A stretch of DNA of 64,000 nucleotides, from positions 137,643,990 through 137,707,989 of the forward strand of contig CP136067.1 of assembly GCA_032622095.1 (NCBI GenBank), in the 5' to 3' direction. A model generated the notes under the pieces. That model was not told the origin of the DNA. It searched no databases and was given only the letters and a program-made list of their open reading frames with translations. Positions 33,579 to 44,397 of the stretch are shown in pieces. The position numbers and the translations under genes are program-made. Numbering within the stretch: position 1 is the first letter of the stretch; each line of letters begins with the position of its first letter. The stretch comes from Siphonodentalium dalli. Taxonomy: Eukaryota; Mollusca; Scaphopoda; Gadilida; Siphonodentaliidae.

Positions 33579-33841
33579 TTAACCCCTTTCATGAAGGGAG
33601 TTGCGCTGGTGCAGCATTAAAGATCCTGTGCCATGCATTCTGTTATATATGCGTGTCTCTCATATGGAGCCTCGCATATATAAGAGAATGCACTGGCTTA
33701 TAAGGTCAAGGTAAATATTGTTAGGCCAATGCATTCTCCTATATATGTGAGGCTCCCTATGGGAGGCTCACATATATAAGAGAATGCATTGGCACAGGGT
33801 TTTCGCAAAATTTCAGGAAGCTCCAGTCATGGAAGGGTTAA
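33579..33841. mobile_element. TTAA element of the TTCATGAAGGGAG family with two hairpins
   Basis: TTAACCCCTTTCATGAAGGG to ctccagtcatggaagggttaa. Hairpins with 'ttctnttatatatg' arms at 33633-33693 and 33724-33798 are the same module as in the CCCTTTACCC family, although the outer sequences differ. Confidence 0.85.
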
Positions 33842-33899
33842 CTATCAGTAACTAACTAACTAGTATTACTGTATGTTGCGATTTTCCACATAACTTCAG

Positions 33900-34083
33900 G
33901 CAAAGATGCCGTCGCGACACCGAGCAGTGTTTGTATTGCACAATCTGTGAGCATTGCAAGCTGTCAAGAAAGACCCTACAATATAACAATATACAAGATG
34001 AGTTGCCTGCCCTGCTCCCACAATGCATCTACAATATGAAACCAGGGGCCAATACTTTAATTTACAAGACGTTTAAATTTCGA
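33900..34083 (+). CDS. Candidate internal exon of a cysteine-rich protein, unidentified
   Basis: 184 bp between an acceptor (acataacttcag) and a donor (ga|gtatgtgc). One incoming base completes a codon, then 61 codons are fully open. The peptide has a cluster of cysteines (RRDTEQCLYCTICEHCKLSR) followed by LPALLPQCIYNMKPGANTLI and ends YKTFKFR. Good splice signals, an open frame across the whole interval, no match to any repeat in the window and a protein-like composition argue for a real exon. I do not recognise the family. Dense CxxC spacing could mean a secreted disulphide-rich domain or a metal-binding module. Neighbouring exons were not found between 13.7 and 41.8 kb with confidence. Confidence 0.5.
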
Positions 34084-35149
34084 GTATGTGCTTTCTTGTG
34101 ATACTTATTTATATGGTAATACTTTTTATTATATGTTTGCCTACTATAAGTTAGCGGAAAATTACCGAAACGTAAATCAATTTATATTATCTCTTCGTAA
34201 CTACAGTGAAATCACATTTTGTTTTTTTCACTGTAGGTTCTGATATTTCACAGTAGGGCTTGAAACTGATAGGATCTACCAAGGTTAATCTAGTGATCAT
34301 TGCGTGAACACTGTACACTGGCCAATTAAGAGGGATGGATTTATGACGGCAAGTGATCAATCGATAAGACTGTGTTTGAATCACACCGTGTCAATATCAA
34401 CTTTAGGCCTAGGCTCTTTCCTATTTTGTAAACAATGACACGTGCGCTCTTAAGTACAGTTAATGATTTAATCAATTAAGACTTAACTAAGCAACTTTGA
34501 TCCAAAATAAGCTGCATATAGTAAAACATATACCTTCAGTTTTTTGGTTTGAATACCTGAAACATCTCATTCATGTCTGGAAAGAGATATCAAATTTTCA
34601 CTTATGACGCTCATGAAAATTTTATATTTCTTTCCAGACACTCATGAGATATTTCGGTATTCAAACAAAAACTGTAGGTATATCTCAGACAATATCAATA
34701 GAAGAGGCCTAGGGTTATGAACCACCAATTTTTTATTTTTACTGTCTTGTAATTTACACACATATGAGTGTTATAGTACTGGGCTCAGGTTAACTGGTCC
34801 CGCTATGATGCTATGATGCTGACAGGTGAGTTTGAGGGGGGAAGGGGAGTATTTGTTTGCTCAAACTGCTCCAACAGTCTGACATTTCATGCTTGAAACA
34901 ACATTAGTTTGTAAATTTCACATATAAAATAGGTTGAAATTTTTCTCAGTTTGATTATTCAACCAGTAATTGGTGGGACGTTGTTGTTTTAGTCCTGATT
35001 CAGCAATGGTTGTTTTATTTGGAAATAATGTTGTTTCAGTGGCAAGTTCAGCCACTTGGCTATGTTATAACGTGTTTTACAGATCGAGAAACGTAGAAAC
35101 CACAGACTCCTGAAAATAAATGACCAACCTTGAAATGTCGGTGTCTGCC
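34084..35149. other. Intergenic or intronic, one palindrome
   Basis: A long palindrome at 34540-34685 pairs 'tgtctggaaagagatatcaa' with 'ttgatat'-like 'atatttctttccagaca', and 'ttcagttttttggtttgaat' with 'attcaaacaaaaactgtagg'. Nothing else recognised. Confidence 0.6.
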
Positions 35150-35560
35150 ATTTGCAGAATGGGGTAATTTAGGGTTAATTTAGTAATGCTACTCCGCACA
35201 GCGGGCTAGTATCACAAAATTCACCCTCTGGGGACCTCATTCTGCTTAGGCCTCATCTTCTGGGAAGTATCTATAGTCTCAAATTAACATTGTTTCGGTT
35301 ACTTATTTTGTTCTGTTCAGATTCTCTTTGTCCCCTAATTTTCAGAAGTTAAAGAGCATATCGAGGTGACTAATGGGTGATCATCACCAACTTTAACTGG
35401 GGAACTTCAATCTGATCCTAGGTCTCCCAAAGCAGTTGAGGCCTAAGCAGAATAAGGTTCCCAGAAGGTGAATTTGGTGAAGTGGAATAGCGTCACTAAA
35501 TTCACCCTCTGAGAACCTCATTCTGCAAATGTCAGACACACTTTTTAAGGCTTGAAACTG
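35150..35560. repeat. Complete copy of the hairpin-headed 'AGGGTGAATT' family
   Basis: Hairpins at both ends (35155-35246 and 35448-35527) enclose the body 'ggcctcatcttctgggaagt ... gaggcctaagcagaataagg', which is itself inverted at its margins (attctgcttaggcct / aggcctaagcagaat). This shows the full unit: two hairpins flanking a body of about 200 bp. Confidence 0.75.
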
Positions 35561-36017
35561 ACACACTTGCCCAAATACATAAAACACAGATCAGGTTACT
35601 TTTCCCTTCCCTACGCAGTTAACAAATACACACCTCTCATTCGTGCAAATTATAGCACTAATAGGGCGAACGGAAACTAAACACTTCAGACTCAACATTC
35701 AAAACAAATGTCCATCATGAGAAAACATGTCAGGCCACAAATGCAGGAAGTAGCCTCTAAATCTAAGGTGCTACATATTCTGGGTTCTTGGTCTGTTGAC
35801 GAGTTACCATAACTTTTCCATTCGCCACAAATTTCATGCCCCAGGATTTCATCAACATCATAGCAGGACCAGGATTGAAAATGATCTACTCAGAAAAAAA
35901 TGAATGATCGTAGTACCCTTATAAAACTGTCAATTACAAAAATAGAATATTTTATATTGTAAAATCATTATTTTACAACAAAGGGATAAATAATTATAAG
36001 CTTCTTACCCTCATCTA
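35561..36017. other. No gene seen
   Basis: Unique sequence without supported features. Confidence 0.5.
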
Positions 36018-36224
36018 CAGTAATGCCCTTAATAATCGTCTACTTAGCAGAATTACAGGTAATTTTTCATGATTTAGTTGGAAATATGGCTTGATGCCAT
36101 TCATCGGAAAGCTCTCAGTGAGAGCTTTCTGATGAATGGAAACAAGCCATATTTCCAACTGAATCCTGAAAAAGTACCAATAATTCTGGTGTGGCTAAGG
36201 AGTCGATTATTTAGGGTATTACTC
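36018..36224. mobile_element. CAGTAATGC-family MITE, diverged
   Basis: TA-flanked palindrome with more mismatches between the arms than in other copies. Confidence 0.8.
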
Positions 36225-36257
36225 TAACTCAGAATATATACACTAAAAGTTTAGACT

Positions 36258-36262
36258 CTCTA

Positions 36263-36303
<41 letters not shown>
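36258..36303. repeat. (TA)n microsatellite
   Basis: Mostly uninterrupted TA over about 46 bp. Confidence 0.95.
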
Positions 36304-36308
<5 letters not shown>

Positions 36309-36673
36309 CGGCTGGTTCAATTGGGACATGGACCAGTCTAAGTTTCTGCTTCGATCATGGAATTAAAAGTAGATTTTAATAACTGATTTACATCTCAAAT
36401 TTAATATAATTAATTAGTGAATGAAAATTGCTATCTAGCAGCTGGTAGAATGCCACTGTTTCTGCAACGTTCCTGTCTGTTTATTTGTACACGCTCAATG
36501 TCTCTTGTTGAACAGACTGGTTCCTGGTCTAAAACTGCAAAAATATGAAAATGTAGTAACCGGACCCTCCAGCTACAGTACATGCACATAAGATTCGTTC
36601 GAGTCCAGTACTGAAGTAAATTTAACCTGTATGTAATGCATGTTTGTGTGCCATTGACTCAATAACAGAAGTA

Positions 36674-36887
36674 CAGTAATGCCCTAAACAATCGACTCCT
36701 TAACCACAGCAGAATTATGGGTAACTTTTCAGGATTTCGTCGGAAATATGGCATGTTGCCATTCATTGGAAAGCTCTCACTGAGAGCTTTCCAGATGAAT
36801 GGCAACAAGCCATATTTCTGACGAAATCCTGAAAAGTTACCCATAATACTGCTGTGGTTAAGGAGTCTATTATTTAGGGCATTACTG
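36674..36887. mobile_element. CAGTAATGC-family MITE, 214 bp
   Basis: TA-flanked, nearly perfect palindrome. Both arms carry the variant 'tttcgtcgg'/'ctgacgaaa' instead of 'tttagtcgg'. Confidence 0.9.
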
Positions 36888-37175
36888 TATTTTTCAAGAC
36901 TGTGTGCACACATTGTTTATGTAGGAGAAGAGATAATACAATATTCAATGCTGTGTGTATGCGCTGTTCATGTTGGACGAGATTTTTTAAACTCTATATA
37001 CTGAAATACACACATTTGTTATGCCACATACTGCTCACATTGAATTGGAGTTGAATGATGTAGGCATACAATATTTTGCTATGAACTTCAAACAAAATAA
37101 AAATTTGCCCATGTGCAACTAAATTCCATGAAATTTCTATCACCAAAGCCAAATATTGCTAATTTCCATGACTAT
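36888..37175. other. No gene seen
   Basis: Short duplications ('gtgtgcacacattgtttatg', 'gtgtgtatgcgctgttcatg') only. Confidence 0.5.
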
Positions 37176-37305
37176 TTAACCCTTTCAGTACCAAGTCCGA
37201 TTTTTGTATCATCAATGTATCACATTATTATAATCAATAAATTTGAAAAATGATCAAGGAAATATGGGTTGATACAAAAATCGGACTTGGCACTGAAAGG
37301 GTTGA
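37176..37305. mobile_element. TTAACCCTTTCAGT-family element, centre deleted
   Basis: TTAACCCTTTCAGTACCAAG to cttggcactgaaagggttga, 130 bp. The arms are asymmetric because most of the left arm's inner part is missing. Confidence 0.85.
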
Positions 37306-37632
37306 GGTCTGGAAGTGAAATTGCATGACTTTTCCAGATTCAAGAAACCCTGATAAATTCTACAAATACTACATCATGAACATATCAATATAAAATGCGA
37401 GCATGACTTCATTATCCATAAAAATGTTTTTCAAACATTACCGAAAAATGAGTGTATTAGTCAAGTTTGAATGTTTTCATTGATCAGAGTATCCAGGATG
37501 TCCAAAATTTCACTAATAGACTTTCTGCTTCGATTCAGTAAAAAACAGCACTTCTAATGCATTCGTTCCAATTTTGCCTAAATGAAAAAAAACCTCTAAA
37601 TTTTACTATGTGTTTGCAGCCATCAAAGTTTA
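37306..37632. other. No gene seen
   Basis: Unique AT-rich sequence. Confidence 0.5.
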
Positions 37633-37797
37633 TTAACCTTTTGATGATGGGGAGCTGCGCTGGTGCAGCATTGAAGATCCTGCACCAGTGCATTATCTTA
37701 GGTCAATGTAAATATTGTTAGTCCAATGTATTCTCTTATATATGTGAGCACAGGGTTTTCGTAAAATTTCAGGAAGCTCCAGTCATGGAAGGTTTAA
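37633..37797. mobile_element. Short TTAA element of the TTCATGAAGGGAG family
   Basis: From ttaaccttttgatgatgggg to ctccagtcatggaaggtttaa. The internal hairpins are mostly deleted. Confidence 0.75.
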
Positions 37798-37814
37798 ATA
37801 AAATTGCATGTCTC

Positions 37815-38194
37815 TTAACCCTTTACCCAACAGAAGGGCCCTGTGCCAATGCATTCTCTTATATATGCGAGTCGACCATAGGTCGCCTCGCATATATAAG
37901 AGAATGCATTGGCTTAACACATTAAAAATTATAAAATTGTTAAAGAATGTAAGAAAAAATGGTAAAAAAAGATTTTTTTTAGGCCAATGCATTCTCTTAT
38001 ATATGCGAGGCGACCTATGATCGACTCGCATATATAAGAGAATGCATTGGCACAGGGCATAACTGTAACTATCACAATGTGGTCAAGGAGCCGGTTCCAA
38101 TGATATCCATATTTGTATGGTTCTATTGAGACAGACCGAAGATATTTTAGGCTGTTGAAGCTTTATTTGGCCGGTTTGTTGGGTAAAGGGTTAA
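37815..38194. mobile_element. TTAA/CCCTTTACCCAACA element with two hairpins
   Basis: Complete 380-bp copy, hairpins at 37846-37914 and 37981-38050. Its right TTAA (38191-38194) is shared with the next element. Confidence 0.9.
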
Positions 38195-38656
38195 AGGCAC
38201 ATTTAATTTTCGAGTCACTGATTATTTTTTTATAGTGACTGGATGTACAATCTATGCCATAAAATATGATTAAAATACTATAATTCATCACCATTTGAAA
38301 CATCTATTTATCAGAAGAGAAATAGAAAACAGCTGAAATCATAGAAAGATTCCCCCTGTTTTGGCTCCCAGAATGCAAGAGAATTCAAACTAAAGATGTA
38401 TTTTCAATGGAAGTGGAATAACTCCATCTTTAGGATATAGAGTTATTCCCCCTCCATTGACAATAATACACTTTTTACTACAATCTAGATGACAAAAACA
38501 CGTCGGTAACTCAACAAAAACAACCTGTTCATAGTTTATTACACCCGAGAAGTTGATAATACAATGTTTTGGAGCTTCCTCTTTCAAATGGTATTTTATA
38601 CGGTATATATTTTATATATGTAATCTGTGGGTTCAAAAACTAAGTGGTCTTTTTAA
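38191..38656. mobile_element. TTAA element with AGGCnCAnTTAATTTTCG ends
   Basis: TTAAAGGCACATTTAATTTT at the left. The right end 'aaaactaagtggtcttttt-aa' is diverged. The internal 'tatagagttattccccctcc' pair is present. Confidence 0.75.
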
Positions 38657-38711
38657 TTGAGAGGTTGCATGCTAATCCGGTGGGTTTTGGTGATCCTGGG
38701 TACTACAATTA

Positions 38712-38835
38712 CAGTAATGCTCTAAGTAATCGACTTCTTAACCACAGCAGAATTATGGGTAACTCTTCAGGATTTAGTCGGAAATATGGCTTGTTGCCAT
38801 TCATCGGGAAAAATCGATTATTTAGGGTGTTACTG
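38712..38835. mobile_element. CAGTAATGC-family MITE with most of the right arm deleted
   Basis: TA-flanked, 124 bp. The left arm is complete to 'ttgccattcatcggg', then only 'aatcgattatttagggtgttactg'. Confidence 0.85.
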
Positions 38836-38993
38836 TACAACAGACAACAATTTTCGTTGACACTTTTAGGCCACACAAGTACTGTATATGTTGTTCAAAT
38901 ATACATTTTTGCTATTATTTTCAACCATATAACAAATTAGCAGTTTTGTATCGGTAATGCAAATACAATGAGGATCAAACACCATGTGTGGCA

Positions 38994-39649
38994 TTAAAGG
39001 CACAGATGGCCTTCGCGATGGGTATTGCTGTTAAAATAGTGACATCCTTTAAATCTGTCATAAACAGAAAGAATATTAAAATATAGAGACCTTGTTATTA
39101 TACCAATCATAAATATCGTGTAAATAGTATGCTGTAGTCAAGCTAGGATGCTTTGTTATGTAAACAAAAGCCCAAAAATTTCATTAAACATAGCTTTTGT
39201 TTACATAACATTAACATACTATTTACACAATATCTATGATTTGTTAAAGAACAAAATATGTCTATATTTTAACCCTTAAAGGCCTGGAGATTTCATGGAA
39301 AACTACTAATAATAGGGTACTATTGCTTGTGAGCCTGGGGTATGAGAATGGGTTGAGATATAATGAAGCCCCAGGTGTCATTTTGAAGGTAAATGGACAG
39401 TCTATAAAATTTGATACCAATTGACCGGAACAACCTGATCCTTACCTGCAATTTGCACCTGTAATTAACAGGTAAACTACTGAGAAACAGTTATATCCAT
39501 GATGTGCATCAGTTTGCTATGCTTTATTATATATGTATTTAGTATATTTGATCAATCTTGGCAAATTATTTCTGTTTATGGTAGTTGTGTGACTATTTGT
39601 GTGACTATTTTAACAGCATACCCACCGCGAAGGCTATCCATGCCTTTAA
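38994..39649. mobile_element. TTAA element with AGGCA...CCTTCGCG ends, 656 bp
   Basis: TTAAAGGCACAGATGGCCTT and its inverse 'aaggctatccatgcctttaa', with 'gctgttaaaatag' inverted further in. A palindrome at about 39105-39250 ('ttgttatgtaaacaaaagc' / 'gcttttgtttacataaca') forms its core. The partial element at 16088-16790 belongs here. Confidence 0.8.
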
Positions 39650-39907
39650 TATAAAGGAATTCAGCTCCAAAACCAAATAAGTTACCTTATCAAACAGATT
39701 ATAGATAAACATGCATAGATCAAATAAATAGTACCTGAACACAGAAACGGGTGTTAACAATATCATAGCAATGACTAGAATGCTAACATTGCATTCTCCT
39801 CATACAGACGGACATTATCAATCCACTCTCCAACATGACGGATTATAAGTGTTCACTCAAGGTTATTGTCCAACCAAAACATTAAGTGACCGACTTGATT
39901 GAATTGA

Positions 39908-40023
39908 CAGTAATGCCCTAGATAATCGACTCCTTAACCACATCAGAATTATGTGTAATTTTCAGGATTTAGTCGGAAATATAGCTTGTGGTTAAGGAGT
40001 TGATTATTTAGGGTATTACTCTG
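39908..40023. mobile_element. CAGTAATGC-family MITE, internally deleted
   Basis: About 115 bp, left arm and outer right arm only. Confidence 0.75.
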
Positions 40024-40069
40024 ATCTAAGTACACTTAGCTGTAAAATTAAAATGTGACCTGCACTTAA

Positions 40070-40351
40070 TTAACTCTTTCTATACTAAATACTCATTGAT
40101 GAGTTGTTATATATCCCTTAGAACATGTTCAGATAATAAGTTCAAAAATGACCATAGGTCGCTAATCGGATCATAGGTCATTTGTTGAACTTATTATCTG
40201 AACATTTCCCTCTAATAAATAGGCCTCATTCGGAACTTTTATCATCTGTCTGCTTATTTTTGCTGAAAACGCCTCCAGATCAACAATAGACTGTTCCAAT
40301 GTATACTTTTATAACTGAATAGGAGAATCCATCTAGTATAAAAAGGGTTAA
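40070..40351. mobile_element. TTAA element, TTCTATACTAAAT family, with hairpin
   Basis: TTAACTCTTTCTATACTAAA to 'tagtataaaaagggttaa'. Inner arms 'tgttcagataataagttca' and complement pair around 'gaccataggtc'. Confidence 0.85.
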
Positions 40352-40859
40352 AAAACTTCACCATAATATAATTTATTGCAGTTCCAAGAACGAAAACATA
40401 CTTTTTTTTTCATGACTCCAAAGCATAGCGTTCTTAATGCATGCTACATCAAGAGATCATTCCTGGCAACTCTGCTACTTCATGGAAAATACGAACTAAA
40501 TTTTGTGATAGTTCTATTGTCACTATGATGCAATGACCGCAATTTATCATTTATCTACTTTTTCTTGTGTGAATGAGTGGTCCATTTTATGGGGCTAATC
40601 GATGAAAATGAACGAATATGCGAGTGCACACCAAAAAGTTTTGATGGGCAAATCCATAGTAATATATAAATATGATGTTTCTCAAAACCTTCGGAGAATG
40701 AAATGTCCATGTCCTTGTTTCATATTCAGAATAAAGCCCAGTACCATATAATAACTACCTCTTATAGATAAAAAATTATTATTTATATAAAGCGCTTATT
40801 TCACAAACGTGTTCTAAGATGCTATAAACACACCATTCTCATTCTACCCAAAGTACATA

Positions 40860-41071
40860 CAGCAATGCCCTAAATAATCAACTCCTTAACCACAGCAGAA
40901 TTATGGGTAACTTTTCAGGATTTTTCGGAAATATGGCTTGCTGCCATTCATCGGAAAGCTCTCACTAAGAGCTTTCCGATGAATGACAACAAGCCATATT
41001 TCCGACTAAATCCTGAAAAGTTACCCATAATTATGCTGTGGTTAAGGAGTCGATTATTTAGGGCATTAGTG
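40860..41071. mobile_element. CAGTAATGC-family MITE, 212 bp
   Basis: TA-flanked palindrome with the typical central 'gaaagctctcactaagagctttc'. Confidence 0.9.
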
Positions 41072-41526
41072 TAATGTCATTAATGCCATTATCCATCCTG
41101 CGCAGATGAAAAAATATCCAAGCTGGAATCAAACTAGAAAGGTAAATCATCCAAGAGCTATCCAGGCCTTTCCTTGCTTAACTCCAGCGATCTATCGAGA
41201 ACCCGAACGTGACAAACTAGCACACCTCATATGAGGTATGACGGCAGTATCATACCACAGAAACAGTCATAGTCATCACTCAATGGATGTTATTGCTACC
41301 ACCACCTTCCAGATTAAAACCATATATCTTGTAATTACACTGATATATCCAGGAAGAACAGTGTACTATCCAAGACAATTCATGATCTGAACATAACTTG
41401 GAGAACAAGCTGGAATTCCTTCATGTTATTAGAGATGTGACGTGACATCAGTAGAATAACATAGAAATTTGCAACCAACGATATTATTGCCATGACCACC
41501 TTCTGGCCAAAACCATAAATCTTGTA

Positions 41527-41739
41527 CAGTAATACCCTAAATAATCGACTCCTTAACCACAGCAGAATTATGGGTAATTTTTCAGGATTTCGTCGGAAAT
41601 ATGGCTTGTTGCCATTCATCGGAAAGCTATCAATGAGAGTTTTCCGATGAATGGCAACAAGCCATATTTCCAACTAAATCCTGAAAAATTACCCATAATT
41701 CTGCTGTGGTTAAGGAGTCAATTATTTGAGGCATTACTG
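41527..41739. mobile_element. CAGTAATGC-family MITE in the OSBPL8-type 3' UTR
   Basis: TA-flanked, 213 bp, near-perfect palindrome. It ends 54 bp beyond the stop codon of the - strand gene, so it should be transcribed in the 3' UTR unless polyadenylation occurs within those 54 bp. No AATAAA is seen there. Confidence 0.9.
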
Positions 41740-41793
41740 TATGGCATAACCATAAATAACAGTGTAATATATCCAAGCGAATCCAAAGGTCCA

Positions 41794-42071
41794 TCACTGG
41801 AACATTACATGAAGAACAAACTGGAATACGAGGATAATCCCAAGCATGAGCCATTCTCGATAACTTCCGAATTCGTTACGATCTAGCCTGTCCTGAACTC
41901 TTAGCACTTGAATTTGAAGGTCCTTTATGGAATTAAGTATAGCGTCTTGTGGCGTTTCTCGACGAGTTGTTGACGGTGATGCATGGGATTTCTTTACACT
42001 CAATTGTCGTGGGATTTCTTCAATAGGATCGATTCTGGCGTCAACCTTATCACAGTGTCGACGACGCAGAT
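41794..42071 (-). CDS. OSBPL8: OSBPL8-type oxysterol-binding-related protein, last coding exon
   Basis: Starts at 42071 after a tttttttcag acceptor. The preceding exon supplies the first base of an Asp codon. It encodes a basic segment (LRRRHCDKVDARIDPIEE), a helix with heptad character (ILNSIKDLQIQVLRVQDRLD) and a C-terminal hydrophobic anchor, REWLMLGIILVFQFVLHVMF, then TGA at 41796-41794. ORP5 and ORP8 are the ORPs with exactly this C-terminal tail, which anchors them in the ER while the ORD exchanges phosphatidylserine for PI4P at plasma-membrane contacts. The similarity to the vertebrate tail (IxSIxxxQxxI...IxFMFK) is clear in plan. Confidence 0.9.
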
Positions 42072-42114
42072 CTGAAAAAAATTAATTATAGACAGTGAGA
42101 TTAGTAAATATATA

Positions 42115-43472
42115 CCGTACTGACCCGGTTCAAAGCCCATGCCCGTGTTTAAGCCCACCCATATTTTTTGGCCAAATTCCATGCACAGGGGTATATTCGT
42201 GTTTAAGCCCACCCCAAATTTTGGTCAATTTCAGCAGTGGTAAGTAAGTATTTGCTAATGATACTCCCCAAATAAATAATTCCAATATATAATGAGAAGT
42301 ATATTCGCAAACGATCGGTGACGGCAAGAATGCCACGAAAAATGGAAAGTTATACTTCGTAGGTAAGTGATAATATTAAATGAAATAAAATAAAATGAAT
42401 CTTAAATTCTCATTTGTTTATTCAATTATACTTCCCGGGGGAAACCAAATACAAAAGAACTCACTCGCTAACAACGTATAGCTTTAAAAACCATGTGCGG
42501 CTATGCGCGTGCAATACTTTAATCAAAGCCCACCTGTTCAACTACAGTACTGTAAAAACATATTTTTCGTGTTCAGTGACAACGCACCGTAGGTATGTTC
42601 CTGCATGTGACCAAACACAAAGAACTGGCTTCTTGGTTATGTAAACACACAGTGGGTATAATAATGGAACAGAAGGGGGAACTTGTCATTCCAATGTCTT
42701 CCAAACTACGTCAACGTTATTCACTCGAAACCAAAATAAAGGTTATCGACATCAAACTGCATTTTGTTCACGTTTTACAGTATAAACAATTCAGGAACAA
42801 TAACACTAAATATTCAAACACGTGCTTTTTTCATTCGGAAAACCTCGTCAGATTCCGTCACACCCAGAGGTCACACCCATAGGTCACAGGTCGAGAAGTT
42901 CAGAACGGTGTTTTTTTATACGTTTTAGCAGAAATACAAGCCTTTTGTCAGTACTGTTAAATAATTACACTCACTGGCTTTTGTTAAACATGCAATTAGT
43001 CGCTATTGTAACATCCTCTATGTGGACAATGGATCACGAATAAAGCGCCGGGTTTATTGTTTTCCTAATCGGATTAAGTCTGAACATTGATATAAACTAT
43101 AGACGTCTGATAGACTATAAGATAAGGGATTTACCCATAACCCACATTGCCGCTTACATAATAGTGTCATTTTAACATGGGAATTTTGGGCAATAAAACT
43201 ACAAGACTTAAAAGTGTTATCATATATTTTAATATTCACATTTAATTGAAAAATTACTTTCTCAAAGTAACTTATAAATACTTACCTTTACTTAATTTGG
43301 AAGCCGGTATATTTCCCAAATAATCGGCGTTAGATCGGCTTTCATAAGTTTTAATGTCCCGATTTCTTAGGATTTTTGGTCTGCAAAGGGCCATATCCGA
43401 GTTTAAGCCCACTTGGATTTTTTAGCTCAAATAAAACAAAGGCCCCCTGGGCCTAAACGCGGGTCAGTACGG
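42115..43472 (+). mobile_element. pogo/Tigger-like element, 1358 bp
   Basis: Ends CCGTACTGACCCGG and CGCGGGTCAGTACGG with TA on both sides (42113-42114 and 43473-43474). Both sub-terminal parts carry 'gtttaagccca' words. A frame at 42690-42775 gives MSSKLRQRYSLETKIKVIDI, the start of a CENP-B/pogo-type HTH, and then fails. It is a deletion derivative in the last OSBPL8-type intron. Confidence 0.75.
42690..42780 (+). pseudogene. N-terminal remnant of a pogo-type transposase
   Basis: About 25-30 codons from ATG 42693 resemble the beginning of pogo/Tigger/jerky proteins (xxKRxxYTxExKLxVI). The rest of the DNA-binding region and the DDE domain are absent before the element's end. The assignment depends on this short match plus the TA-flanked ends. 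Confidence 0.5.
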
Positions 43473-44119
43473 TAGATAAATTTATATCGCGATGCGTTTG
43501 CACCAGCAAGCTCCAAATTTATGAAAATGAATTAAAGGAACATACAACAGAAGACTTGTCATATTCAATGCAGTCAATAAGGAATGTAAAAAATTTAAAT
43601 GTAATGTGTAATTACTAGAGGTCAACGCAGAGAGCTATAGAGAAGTTTGGGATAAATTGAATCAAAAATGTTGGCTGCCAGCGGCCATGTTTTTTAAATG
43701 AAATTCGGAAAAAATTGCTGGCTTCCATCTAGAGATCATCCCAAAGATCCATATGAGGTATGGTGACAATTGGATCAGGGATGTGGCTGCATGGTGTGCC
43801 AAAAGATCTAGTCATGCAAAGAGTAAACTCAGATAGCTGCCGGTGGTCATGTTTTTAATGAAATTTTGAAAATTTTAATTTAATAGCTCCAACCAAGAGG
43901 TCATCCCGAAGGTTCAAATGAAGTTTGGAGACAATCGTATCAGGGAAGTGGCCGGTCAGGTGTGCTAAGTGCAAAAAGTTCAATAGCACCCATCTAGAGG
44001 CGATCCTAAACATGCCTGTAAATTTTAAAAACATTTCGCCAAACAATAATTTTGGCTTCAGGATGTGTCGATTGATCCAAATCTCCCATCTAGTATGCGC
44101 TCACAATTTTTATTATATT
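43473..44119. repeat. Diverged tandem repeat in intron
   Basis: Words 'agaggtcatcccgaag' or variants recur at 43729, 43898 and 43995, with 'tcagggatgtggc' / 'tcagggaagtggc', in units of about 100-170 bp. Same style as 4560-5620 ('cagcggccatgtttt'). Confidence 0.6.
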
Positions 44120-44397
44120 TCAAGTGCTAAAATTCGCACTTGTCCCTCTTAGGGTGACTGTAATCGTTTGAAGGTTTATTAAAATATTTCCAATCTCAAT
44201 TCAATTATTTGCATGTGAAAGTGTAAATTGACATAGGTCTATCCCACAATGACATTTTGTTTGAGAAAAACCCAACTTATAATTATATTATTGGTACAAT
44301 TACACTAGTCTTCAAAATTGCGGGAGCAAACAAGTGCTCAAATAAGTTTTCCTCATGGGAGGACTGGACAATGCTCCTTGAAAAGCTTTAACCCTTT
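44120..44397 (+). repeat. Dispersed repeat, inverted copy of 19960-20300
   Basis: 'gtgctaaaattcgcacttgtccctc' and 'acataggtctatcccac' are complements of words at 20140-20290. Confidence 0.75.
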
